A stretch of 64,000 nt of DNA from Wolfiporia cocos (taxonomy: Eukaryota > Basidiomycota > Agaricomycetes > Polyporales > Phaeolaceae): the NCBI GenBank assembly GCA_029448655.1, contig JACCLO010000007.1, positions 372,001-436,000 of the forward strand, in the 5' to 3' direction. Under the pieces are notes generated by a model. That model worked only from the letters and a program-made list of their open reading frames with translations, was not told the DNA's origin and did not search any database. Within the stretch, counting starts at the first letter, position 1, and each line of letters starts with the position of its first letter. Position numbers and translations under genes: made by a program. This document shows, one piece after another, positions 15,297 to 26,600 of the stretch.

Positions 15297-16006
15297 TGTT
15301 ACGGGTCGAATACCCGTTCGTATATTCGAGTCGCGAATATAAATCGTTCTTCTGCACGTAGGTGTTTTAACCGTATGCAAGGCAAATGCTCGTTAGATGC
15401 CTTCAAGTCCTAGGTAAAGTTCCTAGGAGATCGTATAGTATCCAATACGCGTTAGAGGATATAATCTGTTCAGGTGCGAGTTTAAATAGAATATAAAACT
15501 CGCCTAAGTCCGAGAAGTCAATGTGCACTTCGAGGACTTAGTCGTTCGGTTGCTCGAGCGAGAAATACTGAGCGTAGTTTCCTACGTTTGAGAACGAGTA
15601 TAAGACTTCTTGTTTGTACAACAAGGTCGAGCTGAAGAGCCTCGACAGTAAGTACATGAGTTTATATACTACGTCAGGTTTTAGGGGTCAAGCCTGTCCC
15701 AGATGTCACCGATACTATCTACGCTATAGTACCAAACGTTTGATATGTATGTAGTGATATCCCTGAGACGATAGATAGGAATGATGGCGGTTGAACGCCA
15801 TCTATCAGCTAATAAACGATGATCATGAAATGGTGGCAGGGTTGGATCTGCCAAAGGTGAAACACGCCCTATAGACTAGTACAACTGGGGATGCGCCCAG
15901 TGGAGTCACGAGTAGCCAGGGGAGTTGGTTGCGCAACAAGTCCCTGTATCGTATTCGCCCAGTAGTGAGTTCTGTTGATATTCGAAAAATCAAAATAACC
16001 GTAACA
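15297..16006 (+). mobile_element. solo LTR of a retrotransposon (710 bp)
   Basis: Begins TGTTACGG and ends CCGTAACA, an inverted pair with canonical TG..CA, and is flanked by a perfect 5-bp duplication GATTG (15292-15296 and 16007-16011). No internal gag or pol sequence remains, so this is best read as a solo LTR left by recombination between two LTRs. Retrotransposon superfamily cannot be assigned. Its left duplication begins only four bases after the right duplication of the adjoining hAT-type element. Strand is nominal. Confidence 0.8.
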
Positions 16007-16107
16007 GATTGTAACCTGTAGTACATGTGTCCATGGGCTTCTGTTTTGTGTGCTCTCGCCTTAGACTGTGCCTCTTGTAACTGCCATTGGTGCTGCTGTA
16101 CTCATTA

Positions 16108-16290
16108 GTCCTGCAATGAATATGTCCATCCTCTTTAATCCTGCAAATAATCTTTTCGATCCTGCAAATAACATCGCGGTCCTCTATGATCCTGCAACTA
16201 ATATTTTGGTCCTCGTTGATCCTACAAATAATATCTCGGTCCTCGTTGATCCTGCAAATTATATTTCGGCCCTCATTGATCCTGCCATTA
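16108..16290 (+). repeat. 30-bp minisatellite in an open frame
   Basis: About six tandem units with consensus close to ATCCTGCAAATAATATTTCG followed by GTCCTCGTTG. Most are 30 bp and one is shortened to 21 bp, still a multiple of three. The plus strand is open through the array (16068-16301, 77 codons) and reads a 10-residue repeat, LVDPANNISV-like. The minus strand is also open (15990-16376), reading a different 10-residue repeat, ICRINEDRDI-like. I recognise neither protein. The array could be a remnant of a repetitive coding region or simply a minisatellite whose unit length is a multiple of three. Confidence 0.7.
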
Positions 16291-16439
16291 CCCACACATA
16301 GTATCTGCTTATCTCTACATATATCTACTGAGCTGGTATTTACAATAGTTAACGGACTAGATATGAGGGCTCGCATTTTGCCGATGGACCACTAGAACAC
16401 TGTACTGCCTGAGGTTGTACTGATTCCAATCAGTTAGAG

Positions 16440-16533
16440 CCCTTAACTGAACCTATACTTCAGCTGCATCAGCTTCAGGTTGAACCCCTCCCCCCTCAAC
16501 CTGAATTGAACTGAACTAGGCATTGACAACACT
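16440..16533. mobile_element. degenerate end of an older hAT-type copy
   Basis: The run of GAACCT/AGGTTC motifs from about 16440, ending GAACTGAACTAGGCATTGACAACACTA at 16533, resembles the end of elements 1 and 2 (GAACTGAACTTCGGCAACACTA) with several changes. No matching left end or target duplication is visible, so this is a truncated, decayed copy. Element 2 later inserted 20 bp further right. Confidence 0.55.
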
Positions 16534-16552
16534 AAGATAATAACCGGTATCG

Positions 16553-17513
16553 TAGTGTTGCCAAAGTTCAGTTCAGAACCAAGGTTCAGAACCTGAACCA
16601 CCTGAACCGAACCTAGGTTCAGGTTCAGTCCAGGTCCGGTTCAGGGTAGGACATCAAGGTTCGGTTCTTGGTTCAGGGGGGTCATGGGTACCCTTGAACC
16701 AGGTTCGAACCGGACTGAACCTTGAACCACATAGCATTAACATATTCTGTGTAGCCACTGGTGGATAAGCATCAATTACATTTATGTTCTTGCCATCTTT
16801 GCTATAGTGTTGTTGCAGTAAGTTATGGATAGCTGGCTTCACCATAGCAAGCACCAGCACTCATATACTCTAGTCTCCCAATATGGCAAGGGCTCAACCC
16901 CATGCTGGGATCACCATGCTTTCTGTGGCACTGGGCTGCATTTGTTGCTGTCAGATGAAGTAAGAAATGTAGAAGATTATGTTCCACTTCATATCCATGT
17001 TCCTAGGTTATATACAGTGTTGTCTAAGAATGGTTTGTTATTGAGGTTTGCCTCAGGCTAATTCACAATCATAAACTCTGAATACTGAACTGCTCAAGAT
17101 GGCTGCCTTGAGTGATTATTGTGCATCTAAAATTTATGTTTACCACTCTAATCAAGATTAAGAGCCACTTTGGAATTCGGCCCAATAGACACCAAATGGA
17201 GGCACTGCAGAACTTGAAGTGTGATTACTTTAGTGGGTTCAATAGTGCCGGGAATGAGGTAGGCAATAGAGAGCAATTGGTATACATAGAAAGGTGCATG
17301 AAGTTGGTGTCTAAATTATTATTTTTACACTCTATAGAAGCAAGTAACTTAGCGGTTCAAACCTAGTTCGAACCATGAACCGAACCTGATGAACCAGTTC
17401 ACCAGGTTCAGTCCAGGTTCAGGTTCAGGTTCAGGCTCCCTGCAGTCGGTTCGGTTCTGGGTTCAGCCCTAGACCCCCCTGAACCTGAACCGAACTGAAC
17501 TTCGGCAACACTA
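16553..17513 (-). mobile_element. non-autonomous hAT-type element 2 (961 bp)
   Basis: Same family as element 1 in the opposite orientation. The left end is TAGTGTTGCCAAAGTTC, differing by one base, and the right end is the inverse of TAGTGTTGCCGAAGTTC. A perfect 8-bp duplication CGGTATCG flanks it (16545-16552 and 17514-17521). The GGTTC-rich subterminal zones match element 1 closely. The interior is about 780 bp shorter, and shared interior segments (for example around 17060-17130 against 10660-10740) show it is a deletion relative of element 1. No transposase frame. Confidence 0.88.
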
Positions 17514-17521
17514 CGGTATCG

Positions 17522-18156
17522 GAGAAGGTGCGGTCGATGGAGAAGCATGGCTTCTGCACAATACCGGCGCATCTGAAGTCGTATATGACTAACATGTCCG
17601 AAGCCCAAGAATCCAATCTGCGGCCGGTACCAATAGGAATCAGGATCACAAAGAGAGTTGGACCACTACAAAGAGAGTTGGACCACTTAAAATTTGAACA
17701 ACAAGCAGTGAAGCATTCGGTGGCTCGGACACGATGTCCGGGTTGCGTGCCCTGCGGCCACCGAGGCCTTCATAATACGGGATCTATCTCTGGCCTTTCT
17801 ACCATAATTCAGTCTCAGGGATTGTGGTACTCAATGTGACTTGATCCAATGAGTAACCAACGGAGGCGAGCTTAGACTGATGCTCTCCCAAGTAGTCTCT
17901 ACGGGCTCATCACGGCAGTTTGCAGCGAGATACCGGTAGGCATTCATTCATAGTGAGGCCGTCGAATTCAAAAGGCAGGGGACACGCTATGGACATGGAG
18001 GAGATCATGAAGGAAGCTCGCACGCTTTTCCCTAGGGGGATATCCGTACGGTGTCCGGACAGAGATTCACTTGACATTGCCCCGCGAATGTGCTTAGGAG
18101 GCATGCAGATATAAGACGGGCGCACGCACGATGGCATTTCACCCACTCACAGCGAC
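17522..18156. other. spacer before the NmrA-like gene
   Basis: A 103-codon frame (17528-17839, +) starts next to the transposon but matches nothing I know. It contains a perfect 20-bp tandem duplication at 17648-17667 and 17668-17687, which would disrupt any ancestral frame because 20 is not a multiple of three. The last part should contain the NmrA-like gene promoter. Confidence 0.4.
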
Positions 18157-19438
18157 ATGTCTTCCATACCACGAGAGAAAAAGCTCATCCTCGTCCTTGG
18201 CGCGACGGGCGCGCAGGGCATCGCCGTGATTGACAAGCTCATCGCCCCCGACGCGGACAGTCTGCCGTCGCCGTATGCCGTGCGCGCATTCACGCGCAAC
18301 CCAAACGGCGAGCGTGCGCGGGCACTCACGGCGCGTGGCGTCGAATGCGTGCAAGGCCCGTGGTAATTCCAGCGTGCTGTGTGTACACGGGCTGATGCCG
18401 CTTCGTTACCAGGCGACTGGACGAACTTCGCCTCTGTGGCAGCTGCCTTGAGCGGCGTATACGGAGCGTGGGTCAACACCGACGGGTTCACCGTGAACGA
18501 GATGACCGAGCTCTGGTGCGGCGTCAGGATATTCGAGCTGGCGCAGCAGGCGGGCATGCGGGATTATGTATACAGCGCTTCAGACTACGAATTCGGGGTG
18601 AGGATGGTGTTGATGTGCTCACAGCACGGCCGCTGATCGTGGGGCTGCAAATAGCTCGGCAACTGGGACCCGAAGTATAGGTGTCACCACATAGACGGCA
18701 AGGGATACGTGGCCGACTGGATGAAATCCCAGCCGTCTGTAGTGAGCGACACCGGTATGACATGGTCCATTGTGTGCACCTCGCCATACATGGAGATGTT
18801 CTACGAGGTCAGCCTGTCCGCCCCTTCTCCCGCGACAGCTCTGATGATGAGGGGGTCAGCAAATTTTCGGACCGGTGAAACGACGCGACGACGGCACACT
18901 TGTCTTCGCAGCGCCCATCGGGGACGGCCGCATGCCGATCATCGCACTCGCCGACGTCGGGCACTTCGCGCGGTACACGCTCAACAACCGCACGGCACTC
19001 TCCGGCGCGGAGCTGCGCGTCGCAAGCGATAGCGTGTCCTGGGGGGAGGTTGCGGAGACGTTCGCGCGCCTCACGGGCCAGAAGGCGGAGTATGTCCCGC
19101 TCTCGGAGGAGCAATGGTTTGGCCTGTTCTGCAGGGCGGACAGGACGTTCGCCGGCGCGCCGTCCATTGGCGAGGGCCCCATCACCTGGCAAGAGGACTT
19201 TAGCGCGTGGTGGGCGATGGGGCGTGATAACCTCCTCCCGCGGGGCCTGGAGTGGGTCAGGGGGATTCATCCAGGGGCGTATACGCTCGAGAGGTGGATG
19301 AAGGAGAACAAGTATGGTGAGGATGAGAACGCACTCTTTCAATGGCAGCGGGGAGGCTCCGGTGGCTTCCTCAAGGATGTCGCCGACGGAGCAAGTGGGA
19401 TGCTCCCTCTGAACTTCGACAACGTTGCCAAGGTATGA
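18157..19438 (+). CDS. NmrA-like NAD(P)-binding protein
   Basis: Member of the NmrA-like atypical short-chain dehydrogenases, which bind NAD(P) and often act as redox sensors or reductases; substrate unknown. Exons: 18157-18355, 18413-18597, 18655-18807 and 18860-19438, giving 371 residues. The dinucleotide-binding motif GATGAQG follows the first strand (LILVLGATGAQG), then RAFTRNP and GVYGAWVNTDGFT, as in the family. The C-terminal half reads through without gaps. The first intron is odd: to keep frame and give the expected VQGDWTNF, exon 1 must end at 18355 before GC, not GT (intron 18356-18412, GC..AG, 57 nt). The nearby GT sites (18360, 18363) put exon 2 out of frame. Either this is a genuine GC-AG intron or the gene carries a splice-site mutation. 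The 3' neighbour is convergent. Confidence 0.85.
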
Positions 19439-20238
19439 TGCCATTTTATGAATGTTTAGCGACCAGAGGCGTAGCATACCACGACGCTACGTGGAATATA
19501 ACGGAGGTCTTGCTGTTAGCTACGTAAGAAATCATATTGTGTTTACTGGCTGGGCCGTGGCGTTGTTGTCTCGAGCCACTTCTTGTCAGCTGAGGAAACT
19601 AGTCTATACTTGCAGCAGAATGCTTGACATCCACTGCGATATAGGTCGACCACGCTAGCGCAAGTCCGGCCAAGTTCGGCTTTTCAAGTCGTCATCGTAA
19701 GACGTTTCTAAATTTGCCTTGTGACTCCGTCGACATCACAGAGATAGAAGACGATGGAAGGGTACTTGGCAGACAGATCTCGCGGCAGACTGCGTGTACA
19801 TAGTCTTGCACATTGTGCGGGGCCGTTTCGCCATTCAGCGTCTTCAAAGCTCAGCGTTTCAACCCTCGCAACGCGCATCCCTATTGAGAACCCTACTTAT
19901 GAGCACATACGTGATTAGTCTGAGTCAGAAATACAATATTTCTCAGCTTTTTGCTTATAGGTATGCATGGCATGCGGCAGTTACTGTGATTGCATAGCAA
20001 GCGAGAAAGCTCTCATACATGCAGACCGATTATCTTTAGGCGCCAATTTGAGCGAGCAGTAAGACTTGTTCAAAAGTGGTGGTCTCACTAGGGCGCCGGC
20101 ACCATGCATCGCGCTATTCATATGGTTGCTGCTGTGTCCCCGGGTCGGGCACAGAGGACTCGAAATCTAAATAGGCGATGTGAATGAAAATCCGCAGGCA
20201 CGACCTCTCTTCACTCGATGGACTCGCCACAAGACAAC
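19439..20238. other. convergent intergenic region
   Basis: Lies between the 3' ends of the NmrA-like gene and the nucleolar GTPase gene. Only frames below 70 codons are present. It should hold both terminators, but fungal poly(A) signals are too loose to place. Confidence 0.4.
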
Positions 20239-22407
20239 TTAAATATCAAACCCGACATCCTCATCAACATCCATCCTACTAGCCACCTCTGCGTTCATCG
20301 CGCGCGCCGCTGCACGCCGAGCATTTCTCGCATCACGCTTAAGCGAGCGTCGACTCAGCGGATTCGAATGTGCCATTGTCTGCAGTGCGTCTTCGTCGAC
20401 CGGTGCGTCGTAAGATGGGATTATGTGAGAGCGGCGGAGGCGTTTCGGCATCCGCATTGTCGAGACATTCTCTGACATTGCCGATACGCTCTCCGGGAAT
20501 GGCGACGGTGACGGTGAGCGCCACCGCTTGCGCTCAATTTGCGATGTGGATTCATCTATTTCCACTACATCCCTGTCAAATAACGAGTTAACTAGTATTC
20601 GTATGCCTTAATTTATGCGCAATCTCAAAGCCGCCATCAGGGTCATCGTGCCATAAGCACTGTGGTGGCATGAAACAAGGCCAAGCACGATACTCACACA
20701 TGCTCTTCCATACGTTCTACTAAATCGCCTGCTGGCTCAACGTCCATGGAGTCAGAAGCTGGCTGAGTGTCGAATGCCCCTGCGTCTGCATCGCCGAATA
20801 GGCCTCGCAGACTGAACGGTTTTGAGAACTCGGTGACGATTTGCGCTTGCCCGACATTCTCAGCACCAGGGGCTACTGTGCGCTCGCCACCCTCAACGAC
20901 CGTTGACGGGATCAACGACGGGTGAATTGCAGGCGGTTCTGAGAAGTAGCGAATCTTCTGGTGGTTCCAGTCGGTGAGCACCGTCCGGGCAGCGGCGATG
21001 AGATCTGGGGTGCCGCCCTGTCCAGAGGGTATACATGAAAAGAACGCGAAACCGAAGACCACAAAGAGACTTACCCTCAGCAGACGGCCGGTGGTGAGGG
21101 CCAACATCGTGAGAAACTGCAAGGTCGTCTCGATCATTGGAAGCTTGTATAGTTTCTGCAGCGCCTCATGATCTGTCCGCGCTACGATCTCCTCCACTGA
21201 GATACAGTCAGTAGCTAGAGCGTGTGAAGAGGAGAAGAACCGGACCTAATGCGATCGGATCCTCGATATCCTCTACCTTCACGACGTTTCTGAGAAGTAC
21301 ATTGCCTTTCCTTCTCCCCTTACCGTCGTCGAAATCGTCATCGTCGAAAACCACACCTGGTGAGTCGAGCACTCGCAAGCCCCGTTCAAGCTGCACCGTT
21401 TGCAGCTCTTTCGTGTGACCTGGTTGAGCGGCGACCGCACAAACCTACACATCTATTTAGTCGGAATCCTCATGGAAGACATAGCGATTCACCTTCGAAC
21501 GCTTCAAAGTGTTGATTAAACTACTCTTGCCAACATTGGGATATCCGACAACGCCAACGGTAACGCTCTGCGCAGCACTCGGTTTATACAGCTTAAGTAG
21601 ACGCATAAGTGCTGGTGCCGTCGAAGATGCTAGATTGGTTCGCTGGTGATTCGAAGCTGAGCGGAATGGCAGAGTAGGAGTCGTGTGCCGTAGATGCTTC
21701 AGCCACGCCTGAGCATTTTCGCGGGGAACCAGATCTACAGGAAGCGTCAGCGAGAGCCAGGAAGGCACATTTGCGTTTGCGCACATACCGATTTTGTTGA
21801 GGACGAAGACCAGCTTCTTCCCTTCGCTTTCCCGCCGCCGAATCTCCTCCTCGACAAGCCGGCTCCTGCAACCTTCTGGATCTCGAGCATCGAGCACCAT
21901 GACCACAATGTCGCTCTCGTCAATGACTTTATGTAGCGCACGCACGTAATGCTTGCGCAATTGCTCTTTAATTTTGCTCCCGCCGGCGATAGATGATGAG
22001 GGGTCTATGAAGTCCTGGTCCGAAGGCACAACCGCTTCCGCTAGTGCAGCAATGGACGTCAAGGCGGGCTCGGATGCCATAACCGCATCTGGAACATTCC
22101 TGTGAGCATTGGGCTGCTGATACCGCCGACGTCTAGTCAGTCGCGTCGGACGGAAGGCGTGAAGACGCAGGGCGTACGGAATGAGGCCGCGTTTTTCCTG
22201 CAGTTCGCACCTTCAGGCCAGGAAGACGAGGAACACCAGGGTCCTTCTTCAGCTCTATAGAACGTAAGACCACATGAGATTCGCGCAACGACTAAGACGA
22301 GCCGCACACACTGGACTTCAAAGGTATATCAGGCTTCCTGTTTTCTAGCTGGGAGATTGAGTATTTAGCGCAAAATTCAGGCGCATATACGCACTGTTCC
22401 TGCCCAT
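20239..22407 (-). CDS. nucleolar GTPase, GNL3/Nug1-like
   Basis: Circularly permuted GTPase of the nucleostemin/Grn1/Nug1 group, needed for maturation and export of the large ribosomal subunit in the nucleolus. Exons: 22395-22407, 22312-22344, 22178-22254, 21789-22116, 21493-21734, 21246-21444, 21075-21196, 20698-21017 and 20239-20572, total 1668 nt, 555 residues. The short N terminus is basic and contains KKDPGVPRLPGLK. The permuted motif order is visible: DARDPEG, NKID (G4), then GYPNVGKSSLINTLKRSK (G1) and LDSPGVVF (G3). Downstream come FLTMLAL...GRLL and DWNHQKIRYFS. The C terminus is basic and Ser/Pro-rich, fitting nucleolar targeting. An in-frame Met at 22080 was rejected as start because upstream exons carry the conserved KKDPG motif. 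The first two exons are only 13 and 33 nt, so the extreme N terminus is the least certain part. Confidence 0.92.
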
Positions 22408-23638
22408 GATGTTGCCGCGAAAGGAGGAAGAACGACCGGTTACAAGAAAGATCAAGTAACGAATTGGGTGGGATCAGAAAACTCTATCTGATAAGATAAC
22501 AAGTATTTTTGACCGGGATACTTCATCGCCCCACACTCACCACCACTCTATTCATCACTCTCTTGGTCATACGGACAGCAGCTTGCAAGAGCAAACTGCA
22601 TGCTAGCACAATACGCGACAAATGAGCTGTGAGAAGATGTCAAGTGACAGCTGCGTGTCCATAATCTGCATAGCTTGCATAGACGTCTTTGTTGGCATTT
22701 GCGTCGATTTCGTCTCCGTTCGTCAGTAAATCCGGTGTGCTTTGCATAATGGTTGCGCTAATGCTGTCCACGACTACGCATGTAAATAGGCCACTCATGC
22801 ACAGAAAGAATATGCGATTTCACTTGTAGCCGCAGTAGGATGATTGATACCGGCGCGGGAGAACGAGAGGCTCTATTGTCCCACCAGGATCCACCTGTAC
22901 GGACGCTACAACCTGGCCCACATCCAGGAATACAGATCACTCCTGCCAGTCCGTCATGATGTAGTGTTATGGTGAGGCTCTCATTCATGAGCCATGTTCC
23001 TATCCGACGAGTACTTCAAGTTGCATCTACTTGATGTGGTGCAGTCTATGGACATGATTTATGCTTTGCACCGTTGTCACACTGTATGCAATGTATTTAT
23101 AGAGGGCTGCCTTTATGGGCAGCTACCTGTAACTTCATGAGTCCCACACTAGTACTGGTCTATGCTACCGTTCTCTCATCTATCGACCACCTCGGTGCAC
23201 GATGGCGGAAATCTATCGGAGCAAACCTCCCACTCGAAGCTCAGAAACACAGTAGTATGTGGGTCATTACGGCATTGTACAGCCAATACTGTATCCTAAG
23301 TATCTCAATCCCATAACCTAGCTATGCAAAAACACAGAGGAACCCTCGTGTCAGGAAGCATTACAGGGAATGTGCACAACAGAAGAGTGACCAACGTACA
23401 GAACAACGCAACCAGACTCGCTGTGAAACCATCACCAACGTCCCTGAAGTCTATGCACATATGAACTACAGAGATAATGTAATTTCCTCTATATGGTATA
23501 GCAATGAATACAACGTCTATGAAAGCAAAGAAAGGGGCGAGACTGCGACACGCAGTGGAGCGGAAAAAACGCTACTATCGGTCCAAGAGTCAATAGGGGA
23601 GATGTTCGCCTAATACGAGAAGATCATGAACCATGGGT
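22408..23638. other. intergenic, no gene seen
   Basis: Contains the promoter of the nucleolar GTPase gene and the 3' flank of the glycosyltransferase gene. Frames of at most 80 codons have no recognisable content. No repeats were recognised. Confidence 0.4.
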
Positions 23639-26600
23639 TCAGAACAATCTGCAAGCGATCAAAGTCAGCGGTGCTTTCGTTGATGTGACAATCAAACCTA
23701 CTGGATAGGCGATATGACAACCAACAACGATACTGTGCGCAAACGAAAGTTAACATTAGCGATGTTCTCATATGGGCTGTTATTCACGTACGCTAGGGGC
23801 AAAATCACAGCCCAATCCCAGCTTGCTATCTGCCAACCTGTCGGAATAGCGTTGGTCGTGAATATTATCATGACCGCGACCAACATGATGGAGAGAACCA
23901 GCGCGATCCAGAAGCGCTTCAGGATTTTGGGCACCTCAAGCCAGAAGTTTGAGCGCTCGACCTCCTTCTTCGTGGCTCCCCATGTGATGTTGTAGGAGAA
24001 AAGGTGCGCAAGCAGTGCTTGTGAAAGGTGGATAGAAAGACCGCCGAAGAAGAAAAAGCTATGCATTTGAGAAGTGAGCTGGAGGATAAGGGCTGAGATA
24101 AGGTCACGCACAAGAATGGAATCCAAGTGCAGTTTTCCAATAGGGCGTCAAGCAAGCTCCGTTGGCCGAGGCGGTATTCGAGAAGCGTGAAACCAAGGTT
24201 ACCCGAACCTGGGAACACCACAGTGCACGCAAGCCATATTTCGAAGCTGTGCTCGTAGAAGCCATCAACCTAGGGGGAATGTGATTTCTGAAATCTAGAC
24301 ATGACTAGATATAGCTCACTGTGAGATTCCACCCGAGCAACAAGTAGTTTAAAATCGACAAGAGCGCGGATGCAGCGATACCATCTAAGAGAACAATCAG
24401 AATCTAAATCTAAATCTTGCTCATAACTGCGGCAAAACTCACAGTACGAGAACATGTCTGGGCGGTGGTCATAACGCATATATCAACACAGGAAAGCGGC
24501 TGGAGGAGAAGCCACTTACAAGACATCATGCTGATCTTGTAGTGAACAGGGGCGTCGGACCAAATGAAGATTCGAAGCTGTTTTGTGATAGGACCAAGCC
24601 TCCACCAATCCTTCAGGGGGTTAAAGATCAGTTCATTGCAACCTAATAGATGATGTCAATGCTTATACGTCGTAGCTTGTAGTTATTATGACATACCATA
24701 TGAGTATTTCTGCCAGCGGTTTAGCTCATCGTCGCAAGTGAGCGAAACACCCTCCTTGAAGCCACCCTCTGAATAAGTCGACCATCGGATGATATATCCC
24801 TTGAGCTGCAAGCGCAGAGCCATATCGAAGTCTTCAGACACGTTCGTCTCAGACCAAATCTTCTTGATACCATCAGCGGGATCGATGAACGCGGCATCTT
24901 GAAGCGCAGACCAGCGAAGGAACGCGTTGTGGCCGACGAACGGTGCAACCTCGCCATTAGCACAGCCCATCGATATACACTTGTTGATCCTGCGTGTGAA
25001 GTGCGCAATGCCGTTCTCGAAGTAGTGGTGCGCAACTTGCATCACGTCCGATTCATGCTGAATGATCGCAACCTCGGGGCACTCGAAGAGCTCGCGCGCC
25101 GCGTCGCGGAAGCAGTCCTCCGGCACGATCGTGTCTGAGTCCACAATCAAGATGATCTCGCCGATCCGCAGCGATCTGCCATTGCATGCCCACGGGCGCC
25201 ATCGACGTCCGCTCTCTTCATAGATTTCCTCGACCGCCATGTTCATCGCGCGGTCTTCGAGGCACTCCTGCTCCTCGTTGGCGGTGTGGCTGCCGTCGGC
25301 ATTGCGCGCAGCCTCCTCAGCCTCAAGTGCCATAAGGTGCTTTTCGAGTTTCAGGGAAAGCGCAAGACCGTAATTCATGTTGGATGCCTTCTTGAATCGG
25401 CCGGCACGCTTGAAGCCGTCCGGGGAGTTGTCATGTGGCGGACGCGCTACCCATCCGATGTTATGGTCAGCGTAGAATGCAATCCGCTCTGCGCGGTCTG
25501 CCTCGGAGATGAGCTGAAGACCATCGTCGTGCACAAAGATGGAAGAGGTGCCGCCTTGTCGGGCGTATGTTTGCATCGCCTTCTTCAGCGAGTACACGGA
25601 CGGTGCGCTGACAAAACAAAAACATCGCTGATGTCAGCCTCGTCATGAGAGCACCCGAGCAGAGATTGAGTTATGACGGGTCTCTGTGATAAAGCTTAAT
25701 GCAGACTATGAAAGCCTAACGAACATGTTGAACATCGGCATCAGTCGTGTGCGCAACACCCGATCGCAAACATCGGCAATTGCCGCATTAGGCATGTGTA
25801 CATATTGGGTGTGAATCCCATAAAAAGAATAGGACTTCGGTACTCACATGGTCTCTTTCAGGCTCTCCTTGTAAACCGGCAACTCAATGGTAACGTGAGG
25901 CAAGTTCGAATCCACAAGCTTGTTGGGGGCTGGTGGGATCGCAGAATAATATCTTGAGTTTTCGTGGAATTGTGCCACAGGGCCAATGCTTGACAGGGAA
26001 TGAGCTCAACCATCCAGATTCGCCAGCAGAGGACGACACACATGAATGACACGTTGGTCACAATCTGCAGTGAGAAGAACTACGATAGCAACGTGAGCGT
26101 TTCATCATAAAATTACGACATGTTTCGTACTCACAAGCGACACACAGAACAAGAGCGGAGTAGTTGCCACAAGGGCAAATCGGACGTATGTCCCATCAAG
26201 GACAGTCTCTTGAATGAGTATACTTATACCGCTCGCTATAAAGACTGGATATAATAACAATCAGTGCGGCATCCACCATCTTTCAATAGAGCGTACAGAT
26301 AGACATTGCAGCGCCGAGCCCTCCATAAAAAGGAGCGAACAGGCGCATGGGACGGTTTGACGGGCCTTCAGCGTTCTTCTCCACATCCTGTTTATCGGAA
26401 ACCCAATATCTGAACAAACCGCAACTCCTCCTCTTCTTTTTCTTGGGCGCCTCTTTCTTCTTTGCGATAGCTGCAACCTCCTTCTCGTCGAGGGCTGGAA
26501 TTTTCTCGGTGAGATGGGCATTTGAGGCTGTAGTGGATGGTGCCGAGGAGCTCGCTAGGGACGCAAATGCAGAACGGTTCTTCCACACAAGCTGTATAAG

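Noticed and set aside
21457..22080. Met at 22080 as the start of the nucleolar GTPase
   Set aside because: Upstream exons on the same strand encode the conserved KKDPGVPRLPGLK motif and join in phase, so this Met is internal.
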